NCBI GenBank assembly: GCA_030686995.1 | Contig: CM060692.1 | Location: 128,169,796-128,233,795, forward strand | DNA length: 64,000 nucleotides | Direction of reading: 5' to 3' | Source of the DNA: Artemisia argyi | Lineage: Eukaryota > Streptophyta > Magnoliopsida > Asterales > Asteraceae | In this document: positions 34,482 through 46,727 of the stretch, one piece after another | Numbering within the stretch: position 1 is the first letter of the stretch | How the letters are laid out: each line of letters begins with the position of its first letter | Translations under genes and position numbers: made by a program | Notes under the pieces: generated by a model | Told to the model about the DNA's origin: nothing | What the model saw: the letters and a program-made list of their open reading frames with translations, nothing else | Databases searched by the model: none

Positions 34482-35963
34482 ACCGCGAGATACTCCTCCA
34501 ATTATAACCATTTTTCTGTGAACCGAATCGATGTTATTGATATTGATATGGAGGAGTATTCTCTAGAACTTCTCGATTTTTCTGAAAATGCTTTGAGTGG
34601 CAATCCCACTCCTTCTTATCAACCAATTGTTTCTGATCCTTCCCCTTCCTCACTCCGTTTGAGGGAAGTGATTTCATTTTGGAAGATATCGAGGCCTTCC
34701 TTTCTAATGATTCAATTTCACCGGAAATTGATCATTCCGATTGCGATCCGGAGGGAGATGTTCTTTAGATTGAAAAACTGTTGAATGAAGACCCGACTCC
34801 ATCTCTCCCCCTGATGGACCTTAAAATGGCCGATGTTAAAGAAATTAAGCCATCTACTGAGAATCCTTCGAAGCCCGAGCTCAAGGATTTACCTCCTCAT
34901 CTTGAATACGCTTTTTTATAAGGAACCGATAAACTTCCCGTCATAATTTCGAAAGACCTTAAAGATGAGGAGAAGACCCGTCTCTTAGATGTGCTCAAGA
35001 AGCATAAGAGTGCCATCGCTTGGCAAATTTCCGATATCATGGGCATAGACCCTCATTTTTGTACCCACAAGATTCTACTTGAAGATAATTACAAACCTTC
35101 CATCCAACAAAAATGATGGGTTAGCCCGAAAATTCATGAGGTATCAAAAAGGAAGTTATCAAACTCCTCGATGCCGGAATGATTTATCCAATCTCGGATA
35201 GCTCTTGGGTTAGCCCGGTCCACTGTGTTCCGAAGAAAGGTGGTATGACCGTCGTGACAAATGAAGATAACGAATTGATTCCGACTCGACTTGTTACCGG
35301 ATGGAGAGTGTGTATTGATTACCGCAAATTAAACGATGTGACTCGTAAGGACCATTTCCCACTTCCTTTTATGGATTAAATGCTCGAACGCCTAGCGGGA
35401 AATGAGTTCTATTGTTTTCTTGATGGCTTTTCCGGGTATTTTAAAATTCTGATTGACCCTCCAGACCAGGAAAAGACCACTTTCACTTGCCCTCATGGAG
35501 CATTTGCTTATCGTCGTATGCCTTTCGGCTTATGCAATGCTCCAGGCACGTTCCAAAGGTGCAAGATGGCAATTTTCCATGATATGATTGAGAAAACAAT
35601 GGAAGTTTTCATGGATGATTTATCGGTTTATGGAGATTCTTTCACTTCTTGCCTATCCCATTTAGAAAGTATGCTGAAACGGTGTGAAGGCACCAACTTG
35701 GTTCTAAATTGGGAGAAGTGCCATTTCATGGTTAAAGAGGGCATTGTCCTCGGCCATAAGATTTCAAAATTTGGGATTAAGGTCGATAGAGCTAAAGTCG
35801 ACGTGATTGCTAAGTTACCTCATCCCACGACCGTAAAAGGAATTAGAAGTTTTCTCGGTCATGCCGGCTTTTACCGACGATTTATTCAAGAATATTTCAA
35901 GATAGCCCGGCCCCTGACCCATTTACTTCAAAAAGATGCTCCGTTTATCTTATCAAATGAGTG
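34482..35963 (+). pseudogene. pol: Athila reverse transcriptase (element A)
   Basis: The polymerase domain that copies element RNA. After a frame-shifted acidic linker, RT motifs are clear from about 35179: SSWVSPVHCVPKKGG, GWRVCIDYRKLN, then a stop at 35377-35379 just before MLERLAGNEFYCFLDGFSGY. Next come RRMPFGLCNAPGTFQRC and the catalytic FMDD motif (EVFMDDLSVYGDS, near 35610). The thumb/connection follows (GHAGFYRRFIQ) up to ILSNEC, where E is inserted. Another stop lies near 35114. The remaining sequence is very close to the family consensus. RNase H resumes at 54858. Confidence 0.9.
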
Positions 35964-36764
35964 TGATGCATACAATATATGTATACGTATAATACAAGGA
36001 CTCTTTGACCAAGAAATAGTCAAACAAAGTCCACCGAGAGTATTGGATATTCCTGGGTCGTGTCCGTGTGAGGTGTGAAATGCGAAATCGAATACCGTTT
36101 CGTGATCGGGTGATGTGATTGGGGTATAAAGAAGAGATTTTGATTTCTAAACTAAATTAAATAAATAATAACTCAAAATAACGCAACTAAACAAGTACCA
36201 AAAGCAAGTAAATAAAAAATATGCTAAAACGTAATTTAAATCTAAAAAACGTAACGTGTAATTGTAAAAATGCAATCTAAAAAGGCAACTACTTAATTTA
36301 AACTACTATTTTGAATTTGGAATTAAAAAACTGTTTGAAAACTTCTAAAAACCTAAACGTAACTTAAAATTAATAAAAACATAAAGAAAAATGAAAACGA
36401 GCCGTTACCGAGCTCGGTAACAGCTTTAAAAGTGAATTTTAAAATCTATGAGGCCTACGGGTGTGAAAATAGTTTTCCTACGTACCTAATGATAAAAGAA
36501 AATTTTGGAAAAAAGAATTTTGATTTTTCGACTATTTTTCTATTTATTATGAATTAAATAATATTTGAAATAAATAAATTCCTAAAAAATACTAAATGAT
36601 TTTTGAAAATTGTGAAATTTTTTCCAAAATTTACTAATGTTGACAGAATTATAAGAAAAATATGAAAAGGCCAAAGTGCTTATTGATAAGCTGGGAATTA
36701 AGCAAACTCAGATTAAATGGTAAATAAGCTCAACTACTATAAAAGAAATAAAATAAGATACTAT

Positions 36765-36870
36765 CACAGATAAAGTCCCTAGGGCAAGATGGTTGTGCAT
36801 GTGTGATTGTGTCTGTTTGTGGTGCTAAAGGTCCAGGGTTCGATCCCCCCTGGTCACGTTTTTTTTCAAT
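36765..36870 (+). other. tRNA-like / possible SINE-type Pol III module in E
   Basis: A B-box word GGTTCGATCCC sits in a T-arm-like hairpin (CCAGG...CCTGG, about 36833-36853). A degenerate A-box-like word TAGGGCAAGATGG lies about 55 bases upstream, and a T8 run that could end Pol III transcription follows at once. I find no full cloverleaf and no clear target duplication. It could be a SINE fragment or a chance resemblance. Confidence 0.4.
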
Positions 36871-37480
36871 TTTTTTTTTCTTTTTATTTTTGAAGACAAA
36901 CTTTTAAAACACATGAAAACCAACAAATTTTATAACTACAACTACTTTTAAAACTTAAGAAATGAGCAGATCTAAGTGAAAATAAGCAACAGTTATGAAA
37001 AGGCTAAACTAAGGAATTTTAAAAAATTAAAAAGCTAAAAATAAGCTAGAATAAGCTAACTAAGGGGAGATTTAAACTAGAGGCTGTTATAGGGAATCCT
37101 AATAAGCTAAAGGGACAAGATATAAACAGTCATGCAGCACCTAAAAGAACTAAATAGAAAATCTAAACTAACCTATACTAAGAACTGCAATAGTAAAAAC
37201 AGGCCTAGGGGGCTCACTTTGAGCTAATGCACAGGCTTGTAAAAAATTACCAAAAATAAAACACAAATTTCAATAAATAGACATGCTAGCAGAGAGTGCA
37301 TAGGAACAAAAATAAAGCAATTTTAACAAGGAATGAAGCAAGAAACTGATTTTGAAAAACCTATGCTGAGTTAATTAGGCTGCTGAATCAGTTGACTTCT
37401 ACAATGGTTAAGTATGGATTTACAACTACAAACTAAGATGCTACAGTTTGAACAAACTAGCTCTCATATATAGAACCTAT

Positions 37481-40400
37481 TGATGCGTATCAATTATAGT
37501 ATATATTTATTTTCCGAAGAAATACTTAGGAAAGTATTTCCCGGGTCGTTCTCCCAACGAAGGTTCGAATGGAATTTCGAATAATCGAATTGGGAATCGT
37601 GTAGTGTAATGTGTAAAGTGAAAAGTGAATGTGAAATTCAAATTATGAAAAGATATAGTGAAATATGCAAAAGATACAAGCTATATATGCACAAAAGTCT
37701 AAAACGTGAAAACGGAGATGCAAACGTAATGTACGAAATAAAACGCGACTTTTATTATAAAAATGACCCTACAAATGTAAAAAAAAATTATAAAAATCTT
37801 AAACTACTAAAAAGAATTTTGAGAAAAAGAAAAATATTTTTTTGAGTTTTTTTTATTTTCTATGAATTATTATTGATTTTTGGAATTTAAAATGAATTAA
37901 AAATAAAGAAAAACAGAAAAATAAAGTGGAAAAATGTAAATTTAATTCTGAAAATTCTAAAATATTATAAAAGAATTTCTAAAAATATTTTTGTATTTTT
38001 CACAACTTTTTATGAATTATTATGGATTTTTGTTATTTAAAAACTATTTAAAAATGAATAAAATCGAAAAGAAATTGAGAAAAATAGTAAAAATGCTCAG
38101 AAAAATCTGGAAAAATTCCAGAAAATTAAAAATAATAAAAAGAACTTGAGAAAAAATTTTGAAATGAAAAAGGAACTGATTAAATGCTTATTTGAAGCAA
38201 ACTGCTTATTCACAAGTGCTTAATAATAAGCACTTGTGAACAAAACTGAATGAAATCTCAAACACAAGCTTATTATGATATAAAATGCTTAGAAAATGCA
38301 ATGAATGACCAAGTACTAGCACAAAATACCACAGAAGCTCAAAAATATACAATAAGCTCAAAAGTTTAGCACAGATAATAAGCACTACTAGCAATTACTA
38401 AACCAGAAGCAAAATTGTAATCAAAATTACTCAGGCAACTCTAAAACAATGCAGAAAGCCACATAACTCAGAGATACAAGCTCAAATTCTCATTAGCAGG
38501 CCTATAGCTCAAAACAGAAACTAAGCTCAAACCCCTAATTGCAGGCCTCAAAAAGCTGTACCAAATAAGCTCTAAACTACAAGATTATGGGGGCAAAACA
38601 CACTCTGTACTACTGAGAATTCAAATTAACTAATTACCTACTCAATTTCAACAATTAACTACTCTTAACAAGCCTGAGTTCAGCACTCCTTAGATTGCTA
38701 TAAGCTAAATTCAGTTGACTATTTTGAACCTAACACTAATTGACTAATTCTAATTTCTATGAATCACAACTACTTTTAATAGTATAGTTAAGCTAAATTA
38801 ATGCTAGAGTAAGCTAACTAGAACTAAATTGAATCTATTAAAATCAATTACCCTAACTGTTACAGAATTGATGAAACAGTAAACTAACTTTTAATACTAA
38901 CTTTGACTTTTATGTAAACTACCCTACTATTTTATTGTCTAAAAGTTGATTACTATTCTAATGTGATCTACTAGTGTGGATTTTACTGAACAACAACAAC
39001 AATAACCTTCAGTAATCAATTCATCCAAACATCCCCTTATCTAACAGATTACTCTATCAAATCAATAATAACACTAAACTACTCATTCTGATGATCCAAA
39101 CAACAAATACTACACTACCAGAAGTAATTAAAAACAAACAATAACAACTAGATCCAAATAGAAACACAGAATCAGAATTATACTAAAATTGAAACAGAAT
39201 TTAGAAAACAGAACTTACAAACACTTATATCTCAGCTAGAATAGAGATATTTCACTATGCTTGCTTGCCTCTAGACAGGCACAAATCCTTCCAGATCTGA
39301 TTTGGCCTGCCAAATTAACCTCTGATCACCAAATTAACACTGCAGTTGACTTCCTTTGACCAACAATCTAATGAATACTTGAACTTAATTCACTCTCACA
39401 GAAGCTATACAAAGCTTATATGAGATGTACAGATACACAAACAAGGTTATTTAAAAACTGAATTCAATAAACTCTATCTATATTTTTAAAATTTTGATTT
39501 TTTGTTTTTTTTATGAAAATTATTTGAACTAAATGAAACTGAATTGAAATGGAAAGGTAAACAAGTTACTTAAACACTGAAATACTGCTGATATTTAAAA
39601 AGATATAGGCTGAAATAATAAGGTAAAAAGCAAGTAGCAGAACTTAATTGAATAAAAGAAAAGCTGATTTCATTAACTAAAAGTTTACAATTAAAATGAA
39701 CTATTACAAGAAATGAATTGGGCAGAGCTTCGCTAGCCTAATCTCCACCACCTAAAACAGATAGCCTAACACTCTATTTATACTACTAAGAAGAAAATTC
39801 TAGATATGAGGAGGCCACGGATTCCCAGCTTGGCAATCCGTGTGGTGTGCTTTCTCCAAGCCATCCTGAGTCCTTAGATCCTTTCCCAATCATTGCTTTT
39901 GATTCTCAGCCCTTAGATTAGATCAAATGACGCGTTCAAACCAATGGAATGAGACCACGTGTACCATTTTGTGCTTCTTTAGCTCTGACAAGTCCTGACA
40001 CACTCTAACAAGTATCTAGACGCATTGGATTGTACTAATTTGCCATTACTTGTGGTTAATTTGGTGAAACGGGTTTTAGGGTTCATGTATAACTGGGTAA
40101 AGGTAATTTGGGGGAAAATGGGAGCGGGAATGATTTGTGGGTAATATTTTATTACCTTTGACCCTTGCTTTGACCTTGACCCGTATTATTGAATCTGACC
40201 CGTGGGTAACTGGGCTTGGGTAATGAGATGAATGGGCTTTTGGGTATTGGATTTGTGTTTGACTTGTTGTGTTGGATTTGTATTTCTATTAAGGTTTTAT
40301 TAATCAAAGGACCAAATGTGTAAATCTAAATTCCTCAAGGACCACTTCTGCCAAAATTTCAAAATATTTTCCAAGGGCCATTGTTGTGTATTTCTGATTC

Positions 40401-40671
40401 ATGAAGGGCTTGACTTTTCAAACTTTGATAATTGGAGGACCATTGTTGACTTTTTAGATCATGGCTTTGACTTCTTGACCATCTCCCACTCTCGTGCACA
40501 TATTTCTGATTTTTGCTTGTTTCCAATTGTTTTTCGACATTTTGCGTAATATCCGTACCTGCACATTCACAATTACAAAAAAAACATACATTTCTTTGGC
40601 ATTCGTTAGCTCATATAGTCAATTTGGGTCGGTATTTGGCCATGAAATGGTATGTGAATTAACACATACCA
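37481..40671 (-). repeat. Left (3') LTR of D
   Basis: A 3191-base LTR, TGATGCGTATC at 37481 and ACACATACCA at 40671. Minus-strand TATAAATA at 39782-39775. A perfect 14-bp hairpin (TTCACAAGTGCTTA and its complement, loop ATAA) lies at 38210-38241. A short minus-strand frame at 38206-38394 recurs in the right LTR at 47470-47658 and is simply LTR sequence. Confidence 0.9.
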
Positions 40672-40690
40672 AAATCCCCCAAACTAAGGT
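40672..40690 (-). other. Polypurine tract of D
   Basis: The sense strand reads AGTTTGGGGGATTT directly before the LTR start TGGTATGTG. Confidence 0.7.
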
Positions 40691-42388
40691 ATTGTCGTGT
40701 CCTCACGCAATGTGATCAATTCAGGCTTTTAGGATAAATAATTTCAAAACCCTTCCTACTAACTTTGTAAAGTAGCAAGGAGGTTCGAAAGAAGTAATAA
40801 AATCATTTATTCCCGAAAATGCTCCATTTTCCAAAATTTTTCCTTTATTCCTTTATTCCACTTACACTTTCTATTTTTGTACTTTTCATTGTTCATAATT
40901 GTGACGGTTTGTTGAACTTTCATTATTTTGCAATAATTGTTAGGGTCAACGAGTAGAAACACTTCTATTTAAGAAGTGACCATACAGATAAAAATCGTCA
41001 TCCTTGATTTTTCACGAGTCCCCAAACTAAGCGTACAAACGAGATCACAGTTTATCTACAAATTAGATGCTAACACTACTCATAAAAGTTACTTGTGGAA
41101 ACTCCTTACTCCCATATCCTAGGTTTTTGTATCTCAATATTTTATTTTTGTTGAGAAATGAAGTGCTTCATATTTTCTCGTTTCGATACTTTTTAGTCCG
41201 ATAGTGACACCAAAGTTTAAACGATAAGTAGTTATTCATTTTCTCTTAAGAACCAATTCAATAGAAATTCGGTCCACATCAAGGAATTTTTGGTACATAC
41301 AATATCAGAAATATAATCTGCGGAGTACTACACGTGCACCTCATGTGTCCAATTCAGAATTACACACATGCACCTCACGCGCCAACAACTTATTTACATT
41401 CAAACTCTTATTCAACATAACTTTCAAATTTCACTTTTTGTTTTTTTTTCATTTCACTTTTTTCACTTTTTCTTGACTTTTCTCAATACATCAATGGAAG
41501 CTTATCGGGTAGCCCCAAAACCACATACATAATCAACTTTTGACTTTTGATTTTTTCACTTTTTGCTGTTATTTTTGATGTTTCTTGATATGTACCCAAC
41601 TTCTAAAGCAAAAATTCTCTTAAGAAAATAAAGAACTAAATATTATTCAAACCTAAATACCACTAATTAACCTAGAACATCTATTATATATGGGTGACGT
41701 ATCTGATGGGAGTAAAAAGCCACAAGTACCTCTTATGAGCTCTAAAGAGAACCACTACTCCACGTTTAGCATCTAACTTCTAAATAAACTCTATCATTTC
41801 TCGATCTTCGCAATTTAAGATTCCAAATAATGAAACCAGTGAATACTTAGCCGATAATCAGCCACGCATATATAAAGTCAGTTACGGAAACTTGCAAACT
41901 CTAGAAGAAGATTTCGCGTTTTCTAGCTCCTGATGTAAAATACTAGCGAAAGCTTTTAAGCTGCGCATGTATAAAGTCAAGTACGGGAACTTTCAGATTC
42001 TAAAAGAAAGAATCCGCATTTTATAGCTCCTGGTGTACAAAACTGGCACAAGCTTATATGATTATCATTGGTTAAGGGAACAAGATAGGGCTCAACACGC
42101 CCGGTCAAGTCAAAATATTTATTCCTACTCTCGCCAGCAAGAAAGTCAACAAGGTGTCAAAACACTTATTCAAACTTTATTATATTTTTGCACAACTTTT
42201 TCAATTTTTCCTCATTTTTTTGTGCTTTTTCATGACATTTTCTTTGATTTTTCTTCAAAATTTTTGAAAATTTTCAATTTTTTCAATTTTTTAATTTTTG
42301 GTGGAAAAACGGAGTTGCAAGAGTGCACGACATTGTGAAAAATACAAGGTCATCGAATCGAAGATTCACCCTCCCCCAGACTAGAATG
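40691..42388 (-). other. 3' non-coding region of D
   Basis: 1.7 kb without a credible frame. The sense strand near 42366-42385 has a G-run (CTGGGGGAGGG) just after hairpin HP3, as in A. The middle contains T-rich CACTTTTT-type stretches. Confidence 0.5.
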
Positions 42389-42408
42389 AAACATTGTCCT
42401 CAATGTTT
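42389..42408 (-). other. Conserved hairpin (HP3) of D
   Basis: Sense strand AAACATTG, loop AGGA, CAATGTTT: 8-bp stem. Same position relative to the post-ORF module as in A and B. Confidence 0.6.
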
Positions 42409-42685
42409 TTATGGGTTAAGGTAATCCTAACAAAATTCTAGGGCCGTTTATTAATTATGCCAAAGAAAACGTTAGTCGATAAGATTCACGGATATAGGAT
42501 TTCCAATAAGCACCGATGAATGAAACTCGAGCGGAGAGAAGATAACGAGCACGAGAGTCATCATAAATCGCGGACAATCCTAACAAACATCACAAACAAC
42601 CACGAAACACAAGAGTAGAAGAGGCACCCCCTCCTCACGTTATTCGTTAGAAATTAGAAAATAAGAAGATGAAATTGGATAAGCA

Positions 42686-42743
42686 TGGGTTGCCACCCAC
42701 GAAGCGCTTTATTTTTGATTTCCGAGTCACGTAGCTAGACTCG
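42686..42743 (-). other. Post-ORF two-hairpin module of D (HP1-HP2)
   Basis: Sense order: CGAGTC/GACTCG stem (42743-42723), linker ending AAAGCGCTTCG, then TGGG/CCCA with loop TGGCAA (42699-42686). Confidence 0.6.
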
Positions 42744-42966
42744 ATCCCCGAATTAATTCGTCCTTGGGGAAAAATCCGTGGAAAAATAATGTCACTCGGG
42801 CTTTCATTCAAAATATTTGGAAAAACATATGAATTATTTGAAAGTTCCATCCCGAAGAGATAACCGATGGTATTTTAATAGTGAAAACTTTTAAAAATGA
42901 TACCAGGGTCAAAAACAACATCCTAACTCCCCACGGAATGAAGGATAAGAGAAATCACACCAAATA

Positions 42967-44523
42967 TCACAAATGGCAAGAAAGCATGATAACAATCTTG
43001 AAAAACTTATCATCATCAAAAGAAAGCTTCATAATTGTTAAATTATGAATTTTATCATTCAAGCTCATTTTAAAAACTTTCCCGGGTGGGAAGGATGGGA
43101 TAAAATTTTCATAAAAAATCTCATTTTTAAGAACACCACCCGGATCATGATCAATGACAAGATCCAAACTTTAACTTTCATATTCAGGATTACAAAACTT
43201 TTCAATTTCAGATTCAAATTCATCAAAATGAAATGACTCATACTCCGGAAGAGAGATAAAAGCATGAGAAGTGGTACTGCCACGACTCGTCTCTTCCGAG
43301 TGATCGATATCAAAATTAAAAGCTTCATAAGTCGTATCAAAAAAATTAGGACGATAAGTGGGATTGCCACTCATCTCCTCAGTCGTATCAAAGGTAAAAC
43401 TCTCAAAGTCGGGTAAAAATTCCTCGAGCTCGGGCTCCAGAGGATCGTCAATTTTAAGCTCAATCTTCATCTTAACTTTATCCGGAGGGATTGACGGTTC
43501 ATCGTTCAACAAATTGTCAAGAAAAATAATATCTCCCTCCGAATCAAAGTAAGATTCGCCAGTCTCAGAAAATGGAATCGTTTCAATAGCAAGAAATTCA
43601 TCGACCTCTTCACAAAAAGAATCAAATTCCTTAGTCGGAGGAAATGATGGGGAAGAGTCGGAGACGAAAGTTTTCACCAAATCATCAAAGGAATTATCAC
43701 AAATATCGACGCTTTTGACGGAATACTTCTTTAATTTTGACGCATCAACTTTAAAAATCATTATGTCATCATCATGTCGTAAAGTTAGAGTATCCTCAAA
43801 ATGATCTACTAGGGCTTTTGCGGTTCGTAAAAACGGTCGCCCTAGTATAAGAGGAACTCTCGGTTCAGCCTCAAAATTAACAACAAAATCTGCCGGAAAA
43901 GTACACGAATTCACATGAACAAAAACGTCCTCAGCAATTCCAACCGGATGAGTTATCGATCGATTAGCAAGCTCTAAAGTCATTCTCGTCGGTTTAAGCT
44001 CCCCCATTCCAAGTTGTTCATAGATCGATAATGGCATGAGGTTAATACTCGCACCTGAATCGGCCAGGGCGTTGCAAACTTCTTGATCTTTCAATGAACA
44101 AGGAATGAGAAACTTTCCCGAGTCACCAAGCTTTTTAGGAAGCTTCTTGAGAAGAATCGCTGAACATTGAGCATTTATCGGCGTTTCGGCTAATTCAAGC
44201 AATTTCTCTTTATTACTTATGAGGTTTTTGAACGTGGAATAAAATTTTGGCATATACACGAGAGCATCCATAAAACTTATATCAAAATGCAATTTTTGAA
44301 AAATATCCAGAAATTTTTCCATTTGTTTTTTAGACTTTGCACGGAGCTCTTCATCATTAAATCGTGATGGATATGGCAATTTAGACTTGTATTTCACATT
44401 ATTCTCAAAAATGACTTTTTCTTTATCTTTTGACTCTTGGACAACCGGAGGTTGGACGTTTTCAGCTCCTCCATTATTAATAGGAGGAACTGGGTCCTTT
44501 GTCACCTCGGTCTCACAGTCCAC
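42967..44523 (-). CDS. pol: Protease with long acidic tail (element D)
   Basis: An aspartic protease reading frame of 450 codons to a TAA at 43171-43173. The same frame continues open to 42967, so the ancestral protein was about 68 residues longer. It is open upstream of 44523 and overlaps the end of gag in the -1 frame. Counting from 44523, DSGAS at residues 155-159 is the active site and ILGRPF at 226-231 the second motif. Residues 270-450 are strongly acidic, rich in Asp/Glu/Phe/Ser. The family normally continues into RT here; this one does not. Access to the frame would need a -1 shift or independent initiation. The gag-pro frame change comes from a short deletion near 44600. Confidence 0.75.
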
Positions 44524-46208
44524 TACCTTAGGCGGAGACGAAGAAGAAGAGGTAGTAGGAGCTGTGGGTCCATCATATTTAGCACCACTTCGCCCCTCGG
44601 GTTTGCGATCGTGTTGCTTGGCAAAGAAGTAGTACCCGAACCCGAGGGTCGATCATTTAAATGCTTGTTAATATCACTGATTTGATTAGCAAACAATCGT
44701 GTTGACTCTTCATATTTTTCCATAAAAGATTGTTGATTTTGAATCAATTGCTTAATCAAATCTTCCGTGGGCGATGGATTTTGAATAACACCTTGATTTT
44801 GATTATTGTTGAAATTCTGCCCACGGTTTTGGAAATTACCATGATTTTGATTTCCATGATTAGCGTTCTGAAAATTCCCAGGGTTTCCATAGTTTTGTTG
44901 GTTTTGAAAATTCTCTTGAGGCGGGCCTTGATTGAAATTACCTTGAAAACCCCGGTTTTGATTAAACCCTTGATTATTATTTTGAAAACCGTTATTAGCT
45001 CGACTCTGATTTTGATTTCCTTGATTATTACGATTCTGCACATTATGATTCTGGTTGACTTGATTGACTTGGTTTGGTTGTTCGAGAATGGGTGGTCCAA
45101 GATAATGAGTGGAACGGTAGCTGAGGAGATTACGGTCTCCTTGAAGAGGTTGTGGGTAACCGTTGTTACCCGCGTTTGCAGCATACGCGTTCTCATGAGA
45201 AAAGGCACTGGTGGCCGGACATTCATAATACAAATGTGGACCACCACAAGTCTCACAACCATGACTAACCACATTGACTTGATGGTTTGATTTTTCAATT
45301 GAAATTGCATCAACTTTCTTTGTTAAAGCCAATATCATACTTATCATTTCATCATTATTTTTACCATTATTCGAGACTTGAGGATTATTCCTAGACATTC
45401 TCACACGAGCCTTATTCTCAATTATCATGAAAGCATCATTCGTGTTCCTGGCCAACAAGTTCCCACCCGCAGCAGAGTTGAGTGAGTCTTGGTCAACATG
45501 ACATAACCCATTATAGAAAGTGTCAATCTGCTGAAGGTCGGTGAACCCATGGTTAGGACATTTTTCCTTCAAATCTTTGAATCGGTCCCAAGCTTCACTA
45601 AACGACTCATCAAAAGCTTGGTGGAACCGAAAGATTTGGGAACGTAGGTTAGAAGTTTTAGAGGGAGGATAGAAATAATTCACGAACTTGGAAGCGAGAT
45701 CATTCCAAGTGTGAATCGAATTGGGCGGTTCCTTTTCCAGCCAAGTCCGGGCTGCCCCTTTTAAGGAGAAAGGAAATAACTTCAATTTCACAACATTGTG
45801 AGGAACTTGGTTCATTCTTTTGGTCTCAGCGATGTCGGTGAAATTTATGATGTGAGCATAGGGGTCTTCGTGATCAAACCCGTGAAAGGATATACCCGTG
45901 ATCAAATTGAGTAATCCGTGATTGATCTCAAAATTGGCATTGATGTCCCGAATCACAATAGCTCTCCTCACACCATTGAATGGTGATTGGAGTTGTTCCT
46001 CCATTGGACGTGGATCAAATGCCGGTTGTTGTCCCATCGGCGGGATAACATTGTGCTGCGGACCACCCATCGATGGGGGTCCGTTGTGTTGTTCATTTTG
46101 GTTCATCTCCTCGTCGTCAAGGAAATGAACCCGACTAGTATGTCGTAAAACCCGCTCCGGGTTAGAGAACGGAGATGTAAGACTCTCAAAAGAAGAACGG
46201 GTGTGCAT
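44523..46208 (-). CDS. gag: Athila gag (element D), intact
   Basis: Capsid/nucleocapsid protein of about 561 residues with no internal stop. I choose the ATG at 46208 (MHTRSSFES), matching the MxTRSS start of Athila gags, over the in-frame Met nine bases upstream. The Retrotrans_gag core spans about residues 115-247 (HGFDHEDPYAHI to LNSAAGG). Next is a helical segment, then a complete CX2CX3HX4C zinc knuckle, CETCGGPHLYYEC, at 318-330. Residues 370-500 are Asn/Gln-rich. The last ~25 residues are out-of-frame sequence produced by a deletion before the protease. It is homologous to A's broken gag. An intact gag in an element without pol suggests the protein was useful for packaging. Confidence 0.85.
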   Translation of the reverse strand: MHTRSSFESLTSPFSNPERVLRHTSRVHFLDDEEMNQNEQHNGPPSMGGPQHNVIPPMGQQPAFDPRPMEEQLQSPFNGVRRAIVIRDINANFEINHGLLNLITGISFHGFDHEDPYAHIINFTDIAETKRMNQVPHNVVKLKLFPFSLKGAARTWLEKEPPNSIHTWNDLASKFVNYFYPPSKTSNLRSQIFRFHQAFDESFSEAWDRFKDLKEKCPNHGFTDLQQIDTFYNGLCHVDQDSLNSAAGGNLLARNTNDAFMIIENKARVRMSRNNPQVSNNGKNNDEMISMILALTKKVDAISIEKSNHQVNVVSHGCETCGGPHLYYECPATSAFSHENAYAANAGNNGYPQPLQGDRNLLSYRSTHYLGPPILEQPNQVNQVNQNHNVQNRNNQGNQNQSRANNGFQNNNQGFNQNRGFQGNFNQGPPQENFQNQQNYGNPGNFQNANHGNQNHGNFQNRGQNFNNNQNQGVIQNPSPTEDLIKQLIQNQQSFMEKYEESTRLFANQISDINKHLNDRPSGSGTTSLPSNTIANPRGEVVLNMMDPQLLLPLLLRLRLR

Positions 46209-46708
46209 ACACCACAAGCAAATTCAAAAAGAAAATGAAAAAGAAAAGAGAAAAGAAAATCTTTTTGTTTTTTTTTTTGTTTTTTTTCTTTCAAAAACTT
46301 TTCATTTCTTTGTTTTTCTTTTTATAAAATGTAACGTTAATTGAAAACCGTTTCTTTCAAAACTACGCGCGACGGGACGGGAGAGAAGAATGGATCTCTC
46401 TTCAGCTAGCAATTTAATGTCTTAGCTTCCGTATTTCCCGCTTAATCGGTTGTAGTTATTGAAATAATCCGATAAACAACTAATTTACGTTTTTGTTATA
46501 TTGTGAGACTTTTTTGGTTTACAACGCCCTCCCTTCCATGGCAGAGTCGAGGCTGAAAATTTTATTATTTTTTTTTTTGGTATTTTTGTAAACACTTTAG
46601 GAAAAATGTTTTGAATTTTTCAATTTTTATAGAAATATATATACAAAATAGAGGAAGGCTTAACAAAACACGATTTTTCAAAACGATATTCAAAAACTCA
46701 CTTCGACC
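46209..46708 (-). other. 5' leader of D
   Basis: Non-coding leader between primer site and gag, with A/T runs at 46260-46320 and matching the leader of A. Confidence 0.5.
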
Positions 46709-46727
46709 TTCCCCGGCAGCGGCGCCA
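46709..46727 (-). other. Primer binding site, tRNA-Asp type (element D)
   Basis: Minus strand TGGCGCCGCTGCCGGGGAA, nearly a perfect complement of the tRNA-Asp 3' end, five bases from the LTR. Confidence 0.9.

Noticed and set aside
38206..38394. A small conserved gene duplicated at 47470-47658
   Set aside because: The two copies are the two LTRs of element D; the identity is explained by LTR duplication.
44730..45290. A 186-residue plus-strand gene
   Set aside because: It is the antisense of the Asn/Gln-rich part of D's gag and looks like an Ile/Leu-rich shadow.
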